Source: Anoplopoma fimbria
Lineage: Eukaryota > Chordata > Actinopteri > Perciformes > Anoplopomatidae
DNA length: 64,000 nucleotides
NCBI RefSeq assembly: GCF_027596085.1
Contig: NC_072452.1
Location: 9,815,497-9,879,496 of the forward strand
Direction: 5' to 3'
The notes under the pieces are model-generated. The model made no database searches, had not been told where the DNA came from, and saw nothing but the letters and a program-made list of their open reading frames with translations. Positions 50,101-63,621 of this stretch are shown piece by piece; position 1 is the first letter of the stretch; each line of letters begins with the position of its first letter. Position numbers and translations under genes: made by a program.

Positions 50101-53100
50101 TTTGTGTCATAACCCCTGGGCCTTCAATGGGTCGCTGAGCGCTCCGTGGTCAAGGTCTGCATCACTGTGGGGGGCCGGCTGTGTATAAACATTTAGTTAC
50201 CTCTAGCAACATGCTGGAGTTACTCAAATCTGTTAATATTTGATTTTTGGAATAGTGCCAAATTGGGCTTTACATCTTGTTCATATTTTTTGTTTTGTTT
50301 GTGATAGTAATTCCATGATGTTATTTGAGGTTTAGAGAGGAAATACTAGATTGTGTATGTTGGTTGAGTGTTTACTGCTATTTAATTGCTTCTGTGTGTC
50401 TAGCGGTGTGGGTATTTAAAAAAAACAATTTTCACCCTCACGCTATAATACAGTACAGTAAAGACCGAAAACCTCGGTTCCACTTTTCAGGAACATTATC
50501 TTCAATAATCTGCTGCCTTAGGTCTAGTGAGAAATGATCAACACATGAAAAGGGACTCATTAAAATGTTAAAATGGTTGTAGCTGAAAACCCCCAAAATG
50601 GAGCCGCTCAGCAGTTCCTCAAAACCACTTCCATTTCACTAATGAGATTTTGGATTCTTTTCTTCCGAATATTTGAGACTGAAACAATTTAATGGTTAGA
50701 ATTTGGGACCCTGAAGGCAATTTCTGACAAGCCTTAAATTGCCTGGGAAGCGATTTCCTTTTGAACTGTGTCATAAATTCTAATGATGTTTAATTTTTAT
50801 CCTCTTAACCATAGGTTAGTTGTTTGAAATATACCACAAGAATTCCCTGCTCCCCCCGTACGCCTGACAGGATTAATGTGAATATGGCAAGAGTTTTTTT
50901 TACAACTGCGGTGCGACAGTGAAATGCTGTGGGTCAACAACATCCATCCCTTTTTAAGATATTATCCCACAAAACACACATTTATATAGTTAAACACACA
51001 CCAACATGAAACCCTTTCTATATATACACACCCAGCTCTCTTTATTTAGCATTGTATACCTATCCTCTTTACAAGACAGCCTTCTTCTTTTTATCCGTTT
51101 TTGAAAAATGCTTGAAAATATACAGCCTTAACTTGTAAATTTTAATGCTCGACCAGAATGTCTATTTCTGGCTTGTGCCTGACAGGCCGTCCTGAGCGAG
51201 CCTGCTGCTGTTTGTGTGGAGTCATGTTGAAATTGACAAAGACCTTGACATAGACACCCGTAAGTCCTTCCTGTTCCTCTTTGGCCAGAGACTGGACACC
51301 GCTCAGAGCTGTAATTAACCCTCTGTCAGCTGTATAATTCCACAAATTTTCCACTGCATCAAGCATGCTGAAAAGATGAAAGAAAAAGGAACAAATAAGG
51401 ATTATATTCTTGTGTGGAACAATGTTTGTCCCTTTGGATCACACTTATCAAGATTGATTGCTCCATCTTGTAAATCAATAGACGACAGTATCGATTATGA
51501 ATATCTTCATTTTTCCATAGTCTTAAGCTGCGTTTACATCTGAGGCCACTGTGCAAAAGACTAGAAGAAGTTGGCCATGTTGATCTGGGCCAAAAGCGTT
51601 TCCTGCATCTCCTTCGGTGGTGTATCCGCTCTTCATCCCAGAGAAAACCGAGACAATAGAACAGATGGAGGAAGAACACTGTCCGTGCATCTGGTTAAAT
51701 GCACTGAAAGGCCGTTTTTAGCATGTCTCCCACTGACAGAGAGGCCTAAAACAACATTTTAGTGGAGCCGTGCCACTATTTCATCTTCCGCTAGCACAAA
51801 CTGAAAATTTTGTTTTTCATAGCAAAGGGCAACATTGATTTACTGATATTTTAGTATACTTTGAAGTGCTCGATTAAAGCTAAAAAGACATTCAGACTAA
51901 ACATTTTTTTTAATGCAGCCCCTTGACAGTTTCCATTGTGTTAGCGTAGCAGGGGTCATTTAATGTGAGGGGCTGACGCGTTACGTAATGTCATGATTTA
52001 GACTCCTTCAATGGAAAATGAATCAGGAAATTCCTCATATCACAGTCAATGTCAGTGTCCATTATCATTACAATTTTTAACAACCTGCCCACCAACAGGA
52101 AGAGGTGAATCAGTGTTAGACACGAGGAGTAGACAGAACTCGTAAAGCAAAATATTAATTGAGGAAAACTACTTCTTGGAGGATGATCAGAATCTGACAA
52201 TGTCTGTAATATTCGCTTGTGCTTTTTGGGTGTTTTTTTTTAGTGTTGAATCATAACAGTTCATAATTGACCTTGGAAACAATATTTTGCCCCAAAAAAA
52301 CTCCACTTACTCTATTTTTCCAGACATTTAAATGTCATTTACAGCGTCACAGCCTTCCTAAGTGGATGAAGTTTGCTCTGTTGTACTGAGCAACTGATCT
52401 CCTGTTTCTCCATGACAACTAAGCAAACTCCATCCACTGTGGAAGACCATGAGATAAGGTTGAAAGCGCAAGAAAAGTAGACATTGAGTTAAGTTTTTAA
52501 TTTTTGTCAGAAATCCCATGTTTATTTTTCATTTATGGCATGATGACATGTTTTGAATTGTTCTACGGTTAAGGTATAGAAGAGGTACAGACATATACTG
52601 CATTAGATCATTTATAAGGTGTGATATTTGATGCTGTCTGCTTGCTGTTTGTATAAGTACTATTTGTAAGTATTTACAGTATTTTCTCTGCACTGAAAAA
52701 ACTTAAATCATGAAGAGAACATGAGTAAAAAGTTCTACACCAATTCTCAATTTACTGCATTACTGTGCAGTGCTCATGCCAGTGTCAGTGCTTTGTTTTC
52801 TCACTTGCCAGTGATTCACTTCATGGTGGTGTTTTTAATTTACTTAAATCCCAAATTGCAGAAGTGAAACCAAGCATGCATGCATTTTGTCAGCGCAAGA
52901 CTGCCACAGCACTCAGTCTCATGATCTGAGGATTTTCGAAATCAGAACAATCTGTAAGGGAATCGAGCACATGGCAAGAACTCCCCCTTCAATGGCTCCA
53001 ATTAAAGACAAATGCTGCACTGTTGCCTTGATATGAACCTTTTTCATCATCTATATACTTTGGCTTTGGCAACATTTGAACTCATTCTGTGCTTTTGAAA

Positions 53101-56100
53101 AGCAGGTGCTTGACTCAAATGGCCTACTAAAGGGACATTGTTTAGGATTTAACACATAACTATGTATTCAGTGGTGCATAATCACCTGAAAATTAGAATG
53201 AGAGCTTCATATCTACATAGTGAGTGGATCCCCTTCACGCAGTCCGTCTTGTTGCACCGCCATGTTTCTACAAGGCCACAGTGATTCTCCCCTTAAGAAG
53301 GGGTGAGCGGAGGGGTATTCAGTTGGATGTGATCTGCAACTTCACCGCTATAATCCACTAAATCCTGCTTAAGAGTCAAGCTAATGAAAAGACAGGAGCA
53401 CTTATTGAAAACAAATGTGAATGCACTGTAGAAAACAGTGCGCCAACAAAGAGAGGTGACCAGAAAAACATTGTTGTATGAATGCGGCTCATTGTGCTGG
53501 CCCATGTGTGTTTGATGGAGATGGTTGTGTTCACTTTGAAGGTGGGTATGACTCACTTCATCCATTAGATCAGTAGCTGGGGTTTGGACAGCAGCCCTCC
53601 CATGATACTGAGACCACCGCGTACAAACTTTTTCCCAAACAGCCATCTGCTCAGCATTGCTACACTGCTTTTGAATCTCTTAAGAGAATTAAAATACTGC
53701 AAATGTAACACTTTGCTTTCCAAGACCCAGTCACTGCGCCGCTCTGCGTGGCAGCCGTCACACCGCTATGGGCCAAGTTTCCTTGAGCAAACGAAGCATG
53801 TCTGCCCTCCTTCTCTGGAAATAACTTTATTCGCTATAGGGGCCCTCATGAGATCGCTGCATCATAGATGCTCGATACCCAAAAAAGGGGACAGTATGCA
53901 TTATGGTTCAATTTAGAGCAGAGCCTTCCTGTTTGCATCCTGTTCAATAAAAGTAGACGCAGCTTTCTGACAGTGTGTTGTACTGTTTGTCCTTCACCTA
54001 GTTTTGTTGGTGTAAATCACAACTCTGGACCAATCATTTTCATACTAACTAATCACACACAGGCTTGCCAAAATCTACCGCTCTCTACTGCAGTGGTCTG
54101 ACTTGATTCTGTTAGATTGGAGGTCAAACCAACAGTGTGGGCTCTTTCTCTGTCGGTCTCGCCACCATCTTCCAGAGGCCTCTTTGCCTCTTTCATGCTG
54201 TCATGCAATCAGACTGACATATCTGTGTTAGCTGTGTCCAGGGGTCAGCGCTGAGGGGGGTGCCGGGTTCTGATTTAGGCTTTGACTGAGTAAGAAGCAG
54301 TCCACCCACAGGCTCTCTAAACTAATGTGTGTTGTTTAACATTCTACTGTCCTCAGACTATTTGAATGCACTGAGTGAGTTCTGACTGGATATCAGAGTG
54401 GTATATACAGCGTGTCAAGTGTGCAGGCTCTTCATAGTTCATCTCTGAGCGTTGTTGTATATTTTTGATTCGACCATTGTTAATAATCTATATTATTTCT
54501 TTGCATTTTCTTAAAGTACACATGTTTTTTACTGCAGTCCAGAAGGGACAAACCAAGCACTGATTATAGATTCACCATTTGCTTTTCAAATTCTTTGTGT
54601 AAGCCATCATAATTCTCCTACTTCCTTGGCACAAGGGAGAAGTTTCAGTTGGTTGAAATTCATTGCTAATTGCTGCCAAATCCCACTCACTACACTTTTA
54701 CACTGAAAACACAGAAAAGCCGGTAATCTTATATGAATTGTTTTACATTTTGGGAGATAGGCTAAATCGCTTTCTTGCAGAGAAAAGATGGATACCACTC
54801 ACATTTTTGCATGGTAAACTTACAGTATAAAGCTACATCAGGCAGCCAGTACATTGACTGAAAACAGGGGAAACAGCTAGCTCCCAAAGGCCTGTGCATA
54901 CCGTGGCTTCTTAAAGCTCACCAATTAACATGTTATATCTTTGTGATTTAATCCCAGTCTTCTTGTTACTATGAGGTTGCCGTTTGTCTGGGCCCTCCTA
55001 AAGCGTTACGATCACAAATTTCATGTTTAAGATGTGACATCTCAATGATTAATGTACAAAAGCCACAAACCATTTTTCAAGGTTAGGGGAGCTTCATCGT
55101 CATGGTTGAATAAATGATCCGTTTCATGTGTGTTAAAATCTGATTCTTTGTTGATATCAGGAAATCGTTGATAATTGTTGATAATTTTGACAGCCACTCG
55201 AGGGCTTTGTCATGCTTACATACTTGAATGAGCGTATTTCCTAACATTTCTCTGTGCTATTTAACATTTCTGCAAACGTTCAACAGAGTTGTTTGTGCTG
55301 AATATCTTGAACGTACAGTTCCTTCCCTTTGAAATAGATTCAGCCCAGCAATCATTACGCGATCATTAACACCCCATAGTCTGCATTCAGGCTGTAAAGC
55401 GAGCATTAGGGGAAGCAGCACTTGTTCCTGCAGCTCTGCTGTGTTTACAGGGAAAGCTTGATTGCAGACTCCATCGCAGCCTCATATTCACTTCCTGTGT
55501 TAATCCCCTTTGCTGTAGCAGATCTTTCTTTCTGAGTCAGCGGTGAGGGCGTGGGGGGAATTTCATTTCTGCTTTGCTTCACCCCAAACACCATTCACCC
55601 AAGGCTCATATAAGGAGCCTCCATATCCTGCTCAAACAAACAGCATTGAGAACGTAGAAACAAATGCTTTTGTCTCTGAGTTATATTTAGTTCCTGCCTG
55701 CCTTCACCCAAACGCCGACTCTCACGAGACTTGTTTGCCCTCAAACTGAGTTAGATCATGTATGACCACATTGGCAGCTGCAGACGCTCTTTTGCTTTGT
55801 ATGTGATATGGATCATGTCTGAGTAGTCAACCAGCGCAATATGAACATTACATTGACATCAAGGAACATTAATTAGCATTTTGCATCTACATTTGCTTGC
55901 ATTTCTTAACCAGCAGGCTTTGTTCAGGATATTGGACACACAGCTGCTGTAACACCCCAGGCCCCTCCAATTCACCACTATATGGTAAGATACGCTGTCC
56001 CGGCACTCCCCTCACTGATGTCTCAGTCCTATAAACCCTGCAGGCCATGGCTCCTCAGAGAGTGGTGTAGTCCAGAAGACAGGAAACAGCTTGAGAGGAG

Positions 56101-56778
56101 CCCAGCAGTCAAGGCTGTGGGAAGGCACAGGATAGGGTGGGAAATGAGGGGTTTTCCTCATATGGGCTTTTATAAAAATTGTGCAATCCATGTCTGTGTA
56201 TCCGACGTATTGAATAGGTGGTTAATTAATGTGTGATAACCCCCCCCATGATGGTCTGTGGAATCTGTGATTTAAACATCTGACAGGAAGGATCAATAGT
56301 TCTGTATATATCTTCTGTTTTCATATCAGTTTAACCTCTTCAGGATGTGAAAAAGCAAAAGGTTTTTTTTGTCAAAAACAACATGATCAATGATCTTGTA
56401 ATCATTTTTAATCTTATCAAAGTTTGCACCCTTTTGTCCCCCTCTATATGTAAATGTGCTGCCAAACCGTCTTCCTTTACATTACTGTCTGTCCTATAAG
56501 CTACACTCCCTCATTAGGCTTCATCACAGGCTTTGAGTGAATAATCAAAGGAATTATTCAGAGGCTCTGTGATGCTCTTGGGGGGGGGGGTCTCTGCTTA
56601 CTGTGTCTTTAAAGTCGTGCAGAGGGGAGCTCCACTAAAGCAAGGAGGGGGCTGCTGTGCACCAGTCGGAGGTGTCAGCCTGTCGCAGCGGCTCGGTGGT
56701 TGACATTAAGAGGGAGACCCGTCGCAAGACTCCGATCGCACTGGTTCCAGGACAGACACTCACCGGACCGAGGGACGC

Positions 56779-56847
56779 ATGGATGGACAGAGATATAGTG
56801 CAATCGGAATTAACTTGTCAGCCGGTGCGAGGAATCTCTGGACATAA
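56779..56847 (+). other. uORF overlapping the neurl1b start codon
   Basis: In the presumed neurl1b 5' leader an ATG at 56779 opens 22 codons that end in TAA at 56845-56847. The last A of that stop is the first base of the neurl1b ATG, giving TAATG. A second uATG at 56783 reads past the main start in another frame and stops at about 56854. Whether they are translated depends on the unmapped transcription start. Confidence 0.5.
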
Positions 56848-59800
56848 TGGGTAACACGACACCTAAACCTTTGATAGGTGAGACTTGTTATTGTTTTATC
56901 ATTCACGATGCTTGTAATTGTTGCTGGGTCTGTGCAAAAACACCGCTTTGAGAGCCAGAGACACACATGGCTGCTGCGGGGGAGCTGAGCGTGATTCTCT
57001 GGGAGCGAGGACCAAAAAAGCGCTCTCTGCAACAAAAAACAACCAAAAAACACTTTTTTTTACTCAATCATGTATAGAATTGTGTCTGGATTTGAGTGAT
57101 AATGAATGTAGCTGTAAATGAAAAGCAGAGTAGGCGAAATGTAGGGCGACAATTGATGCCCATCATCACCTAAAGTAATTCATGTTTTCAGTAATGCAGC
57201 CTTATTAACATTGACATCCATCATCAGAAACACATTAGTTTTTTTTTTTTGAGAAATGATATTGAGTATTGTTTTAGCATTGAAATACTTATCTTAAATG
57301 CATCCCTGATGGTAGCAAATTATCATTTTTTTTAAATTACTTGTAAAGACCCCAGCATGTGCATTCAGTTTCTGCTTTTTGCATAATCAGATTGTTTCTG
57401 TGGAAATCTGTCTATAATCCAGACATGATTTATTGTTGTATCACCGTATTTTTTTTTTTTTGCAATACAACATTGTTTCATACATGGATAAATAGAGCAG
57501 GCTACTTAATTAATCCCATTGGGAAATTGCAATATTACAGCAGCCAAGTCACACATGAATCACATAACTAACATGGGGACAGATAGGAGGTCATTAAGAA
57601 AAAACAGAATCTTGACTAGAAACTGATCAAACACTATGAGACCATTCTCTAATACATATCATGTTCTGCCTTCATCCTAAATAATTATTCCCGCATGTGA
57701 ATTGATCGTCAGCAAAGAGTTTTTGCATAAATCTGTGATTATGAGCTCTCAGAATATCACATTGTCGTGACATCTACATCACTACATCAGTTCCCCATAT
57801 CCCTTTGATTTAATGTCTGTCACACTCCCACGCCCCCCCAACAGACCCACTCAGTGGCTAGATGATGTGGTTGCTGCCACCAGAGCCAGCTGACGTAGGG
57901 TTTGGACTGAGAACAGTTAGTCACAGAGGAGCAGACTCAGCGTGGGTCCTTGCTTGCACTGTATGGTTTTGATTAACATGGAACTAATAGAATATCTGCG
58001 TTTACCCGGGTCTGTGTTAGAGATGTGCACAATCTATTAGACACTAGGTTTTTATAGGTTCATCTCAGACAGTGTAGAATCATTTTGCAGGCTTATTTGT
58101 GATGAAGAAGTCATTAGATGTGAAAGAAGTATCAAGTGATGTCACACTGTTTATTTTCTCCAAAAAATTCATGTTTTACAAGTTCTAGAAGCAAAACAGA
58201 CCCCAAAATCCATAGAGGCTCATGTCGTGCTCACTGAATGAGTTTATACATATAGCCTAGAGATATGAGAGAATAAATAGACTCATCATCAAAGATAAGT
58301 CTGACGGATGCACATAATCTGTTTTACATATCAAAAAGCCTTCCTCGGCACGACAGTGTGCCTTGTGCAGTCTTATGATTGCATTTATTTGGGCTTTTTC
58401 TTTCATCAGGATAGACCATTCCCATAATTGACTAATAAGCTGGTTGTGAGACTTGAAACTGAGCTTTGCAGGATGACCACCTTGTTTGATCCTGAACAGG
58501 TCTCTGTGTGCTCCCACTGTAATTTCAGTCTTTCTTATGACTTTCTAGTCCTAACTTCAAAGACGTGTTTTTGGCTGTCTCCTATCTTTTGCTGATCTTG
58601 TGATTTTTGTGGTCCATCATGCAGGCATCACCTACATTGCTGTTAGCAGGAGGTCTGAGTGTTCATCTATCTCTGGCATCAACCTAGCTTAAGCCCAAGC
58701 TCACGTATTACAATTACATTCAAGTCACAGAGCCAAGACTGATTTTTCCGGAAAAATAATCATCCAGAAAGACGTTTGATAACACGGACAGCTTTTCTGA
58801 ATGTGCCACCAAAATCATAAAAAATACTCTTCCAACAATCTGCTATCCCCTGCACTGCGCAAAAAAAAAAAAGCCTTAACCTTAAACTATATTTTTTATT
58901 CAAGAAGCTGGAAATTACCAGTATCCTTGCTCTTTTTGTGCCACAACAGATTACTTTTTGTTGGAAGAGTTATTTTGCTTTAATCAAATAGAAAGAAATA
59001 TTATTTCAAATGCCCTTAACAGTTTTCTTGGAAACAAACAAAATGTTTTCTTTTGTAGTAATTGTGTGTAACCTTGAAGTCTAACAAACATATTGAATGC
59101 ATTTCTTTCCCAATAAAACATTTGCTAAGCATATTTTGCTAGCCAATTATTCATGTTTAGTTGCCAGCTGTCTTCTTCTTCCCTGCCTTTGTTGACACAT
59201 TGATGTACCACCCAAGACTGCATTTCCTAGCGCATTATCACCGCCGTGGTGTGAAACCATTGGCAGGGCTGTGCGTTGCATATGCATGTGCGCCCTCCTG
59301 CACAAGGCAAACAAAATGGGGACCCGCTTATTAAAAAAAAACAGTTCCACAGCACTGCTAAAGGTCAAAAACTCTGCAGGGTATCATTAACTTTGTTTCA
59401 CATTGTACAAACAAGCAAAGAGGTTGTTTTCGGCTAAAAACATTTTTATGCTGGTCTTTTTTTAAAACCAGAATGTTAAAAGAGTTTTTCATAGCAGAGG
59501 TAGTTGATAAACGACCTGCTGAGCTTTTCAAAGATAGCCTCTGACTCGAATGAAATGTTAATACACAAGAGGCAAGAACTTGGGCTATTCATCAGCGCAT
59601 GACCTGGCGGGCTATGCCTTTCATCTAATAATGGCAAACAAGTGTCTATAACAGTCTTTACTGAAGATCCTTTAACTGCTGAGTCCCAGTGTGTCTCTCT
59701 GTCAGTGAGGCAGTTAAGCCTAAAGCCTGTAGGCTGATCCTCAACTTGTTTTTCTCCATAATCTTTACCTAAAGAGTTTTTTAGTCCCCCAAAAGCCAAA

Positions 59801-62800
59801 TTCCCAGAAGCAGAGAGGAGCGGGGCACCCGCACATCATTTGAGATGTTACAGATGTTCTTCCTGCTGCTCCATAGTTTAGAATATAATCAGTGATAATG
59901 TCTAATTTAGGAAATGTACTGTGGAACATTTCCCTGAGTTATTGTCTTTACGCCGGTTCACAGTGAATTTTAAACAGAAATGTAATCACTCTGTGGCCCC
60001 AGAGGCGAGTAGAAACAACGCCTCCCTTTGAATATTACTCTTTACCATAAAAGACCCATCTACAGCTTTCATTTGATTTAATATAAAACCCCATCAAATG
60101 TCCAGTTTGTCTTCGTTTGATTTCTGATCCATGTTAATTTTGTTTCGTGATGCTTCATGAAGAAATGATTCCCCAAAGTAGGACATTGACTCCTGTGAAG
60201 ATGCGATCGAAGATTAAGCCTTTCATTTGGGTGTTTCTTAACTGACGAGGCACTGTGTGATTCATTCCATTTCTGAAGATAACTGTGGAGGAATGAAAGG
60301 GGCTATTCAGGGTTTGTTTATGCTGTAGGCTAAGGGTGTGTGTAGCCCATAAATAAGAGGAAAGCTTATTGCATCTGTTGTCGACTTTCTGTAGATTTTC
60401 GTTGTTGTTGTGTTTTCTCTCTCTCCTGTGATGCTATTAATATAAGCACGGCTCAAATATATGATGATTTAACATAAGCAAAATGTCCCTTTTATGTTTC
60501 CCCGTGTTATATGCTCATGGGTTTTGTCTAAATTCACCTTGTGTTATTTCTGTAATATAAATGTCCCATATGGATGTGGTAAGAAGACTGATTTGGGACA
60601 GTTATAAATGTGGGTTACATACTAAAAGAGACTATTTAATGTACTTGTTGAGAGACACAGAGAGGCTTTATGGTGTCAGTGCTGGAAAGGAAGTGCGTGA
60701 GACTGTGGGCTCCTTTACATAACCAGCCTCTGCCCTCTAGACCAACTGCCATGGACCTCTTGCAAACTGGTTATTGTGCGCTGGTTTGTCGCCTCTTTTT
60801 CCAACAGCTGTTGTCACTAACATTCCTGTTTTGACCTTGTCCGAGTCGCACAAAAGCAGACCTGTTGTTGACATATAACGCTGCCGTCTAATTTGGTTGA
60901 TCAGGTTGAATCATTGATTGCTTTCTTTTTTTAAATCACTGTACCCCTGATATTTTGGTGCTCACAGATGCAACTCTGCAACCCCGTCCGGTGGCCAGCA
61001 GGCAGTACTACAATCTGCCTAACAATGGGGCCGGTGTGGAGAGAAGAGCATCTGCTGCTCCGGTCAGCATCAACATGGAGTCACCTCGCTTTCACCCCCA
61101 CGCCAAAGGCAAGAATATCAGGCTGGATGGGCAGCTTCGCCGTGCCACACGCAAGAACAGCTTCTGCAATGGCATCACTTTCAGCCACAGGCCGGTCCAC
61201 CTCTATGAGAAGGTTTGTTCTCAACTCTGTATTACTCACTCTTTTAACTGCTAGGTATGTAAAGAATAAAAGCTACATTTTCTTTAATTACATTAATTCA
61301 GGTGCGTCTTCGCCTGAGTGGTGTGCACACTGGTTGGAGTGGAGCTCTACGCTTCGGTTTCACCAGTTTGGACCCAAGCGAATTGGTCGCTACAGACATC
61401 CCAAAATACGCTTGCCCGGACCTGGTGACACGGCCCGGCTACTGGGCCAAAGCTCTGCCTGAGAGACTGGCCTCGAGGGACAACGTGTTGTCCTTCTGGG
61501 CTGATCGCCATGGAAGAGTTTTCTACAGCATCAACGAAGGAGAGCCCATCCTCTTCCACTGCGGGCTCAGCATCGGCTGTCCACTCTGGGCCATCATAGA
61601 TATCTATGGCATCACGCAGGAGGTCACACTGCTTGGTAAGCACTTTATTATGTTGTTTACTTGCTCTGCGAAATGACTCCTATAAATAATAATAATAATC
61701 ATAATAAAATGATTGTTTTTGTCATGACTGCAGCCGAGAGAGGCGAGCGGAAGCTGAATAATTTTCAAAAGAGAAATGAGAGGAACAAATTTCACAACTG
61801 AGTGGTCATGAATTTATACACCATCCATAATTAGAATTAATTTACATAAAATATATATATTTTGACTAGAAATGGAGTCTATTAAAATCCATGTATATTG
61901 ACCATGGCTTTGTAAACCCCAAAACCTCAGGAACTTATTTTTATAGTGTCAACACATTCACAGCTAATTTAAGCAGCTTCCTGAGTTCAGAAAGCAGCGT
62001 TGACATGAAGCTCTGCAGCAGTAGAGGCCAATGAGTACGTATTAAGGCCTGTGGAGGCTCAATGATCTGCTATCTGTGTGAAAAAACTTGTTTGTCTAGA
62101 AAACCATAACCATAACATAGATAAACAGGATGTGGATCACGGATTTAACCCACCCTGAACATCTCACTCCTAACTGCTCTCCACTCTCTTACTATCACTT
62201 TCCCTTCGCTTTGTCACTTTCACCCTCTTCCTTCACTTCCATCACCATTTCCCCTGTGGTTCCCTCTCGTACTCACTGGGTGTGTTTATCTTCAGTCTGA
62301 CAAGAGCTATGGCCATGTTTGGTAAAGGCGGCAGATCCCGGGAGCTTTGGAGGGGCCAGTGCACTCAACTGCTCCAGCATCACTAGAAATAGTAATAAAG
62401 GAATGTATCATAAGTCAAAGGGGAATACTAGCGCCAGACTCCTTTATAACAGTCCCTCAGCTGTAATATGAACTCTGTGCATAAAGCGTGGTAGCTTAGA
62501 GCTCATGTTAAGGAAGAAAGGGAAGTATTTGCTTGTTACTGTCAAATAAACTTCAGGCCAAAACAACTTCAAAAACAAACTTCACAGTTTTCTCATGTTT
62601 TTAAAGATAATTATTCAATTGAGAGAAGAGAATAATTAAATTATTCATTAGTTGCAGTCCTACGGTATGCCTTTAAAAACAAAAGCGCTCATAGAGCAAA
62701 AGCAGACATCAAAGCGTCTGTGGTAACATGAAGATAACATCTCAGCATCCAGCTTTTCCTCAGGCATCATAGAAGAAAAACAAACTATGAAAAAGGGAAA

Positions 62801-63621
62801 AGAAACAAAAAGAAGCTCACTTGGGGACAGATCATATCACACTATGTCACAAACTTGTTTTTTCATATTCTCCACCACAGAAAGCATGTTTGCCGAGAGT
62901 GTGGGATCCAGCTGCCTGAGCGCTGCCCGTCTGAGTGCCTATCTGCCCCAGAGCAGCCACGACTCAGCCAATTACAGCAACAATCAGCTGGAAAACAACC
63001 AGGCTGCTGCTGCCAAGATGGCCAACCTCCAGATCAATAACTACACACAGCACATCCCCTGCTGCTCCTCCACCTCGTCCTCCTCCACGCTGTCCTCATC
63101 TGCCTCGGCTGGATTCAGCACCCCGAGGGGGGTCCGGGGTCTACCTTCTCCGCTGGACAATGACTTGCACTTTCACCCCGTCCGTGGCTCTGATGTAATA
63201 CTCTCTGCAGACCGCTCAGCCGCCTGCATCCACTTTCTGGACAGCAGTCGGACTCTGGTATTCTGTGACAGGCCGCTGCATGTAGGTGAGACTTTGTACG
63301 TGGAAGTGGGCCATCTGGGCCTACCCTACTTTGGGGCGCTGTTGTTTGGTTTAACATCCTGTGACCCGGCCAGTCTACACGCCGGGGACTTACCGGCAGA
63401 CCCTGAACTTCTCCTGGACCGTAAAGAGTATTGGGTGGTACATCGGGGCTTCCCCATGCCTTGCTCTGGAGACGTGCTCAGCTTCAGTCTGCTGCCCAGT
63501 GGAGAGGTTCATCACGGGGTGAACGGAGTGGGACGTGGCAGGCTGCTCTGTGTGGACTCCTCTCAGGTCCTGTGGGCCTTTTTCACCCTGCATGGGGCTG
63601 TCAACAGACTCAGGATACTGG
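56847..63621 (+). CDS. neurl1b: neurl1b (neuralized-like E3 ligase 1B), first four coding exons, 3' end outside window
   Basis: E3 ubiquitin ligase that promotes endocytosis of Delta-type Notch ligands. Exons: 56847-56877, 60968-61212, 61302-61635, 62881-63621, with continuous phase (450 full codons). Residues 1-10 are MGNTTPKPLI, matching the MGNT start of human NEURL1B. NHR1 (about residues 50-204) begins PRFHPHAKGKNIRLDG and contains RRATRKNSFCNGITF and PKYACPDLVTRPGYWAKALP. A linker starts SAYLPQSSHD and has LENNQ, then a Ser-rich stretch. NHR2 (about 297-450) runs from DLHFHP to RLRILG and contains LLDRKEYWVV. The RING domain is not in the window. Similarity in the linker and at the N-terminus favours NEURL1B over NEURL1. 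The donor at 63622 (GTAAGC) is good, so the gene continues to the right. An open frame reaches back to 62787, but that part is intron. Confidence 0.96.
57500..57540 (-). mobile_element. Short LINE 3' tail remnant, inverted
   Basis: Read on the minus strand: GCAATTTCCCAATGGGATTA then ATTAAG, the conserved end seen in the other LINE tails of this window. Only about 35 bases remain, in neurl1b intron 1. Confidence 0.35.
62560..62665. mobile_element. Degraded hAT-like terminus
   Basis: 'gagaataattaaattattca' then 'ttagttgcagtcctac' resembles the right end of the 'gctgcaac' element family, in neurl1b intron 3. Weak match. Confidence 0.35.

Larger units (their letters stand above)
43390..56480. 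other. Intergenic region upstream of the canonical neurl1b exon 1
   Basis: No exon with a recognisable product in 13 kb. It holds a (GT)n array at 45112, a hAT-like fragment near 45430 and a LINE tail near 47085. If the exon at 42828 is real, this whole stretch is neurl1b intron 1. A 74-codon minus-strand frame at 51366-51142 follows a good acceptor but has no recognised family. Confidence 0.55.

Noticed and set aside
62787..62880. Upstream part of the 285-codon frame before neurl1b exon 4
   Set aside because: The pyrimidine tract and CAG at 62880 mark the acceptor, and the residues before it do not match the family.
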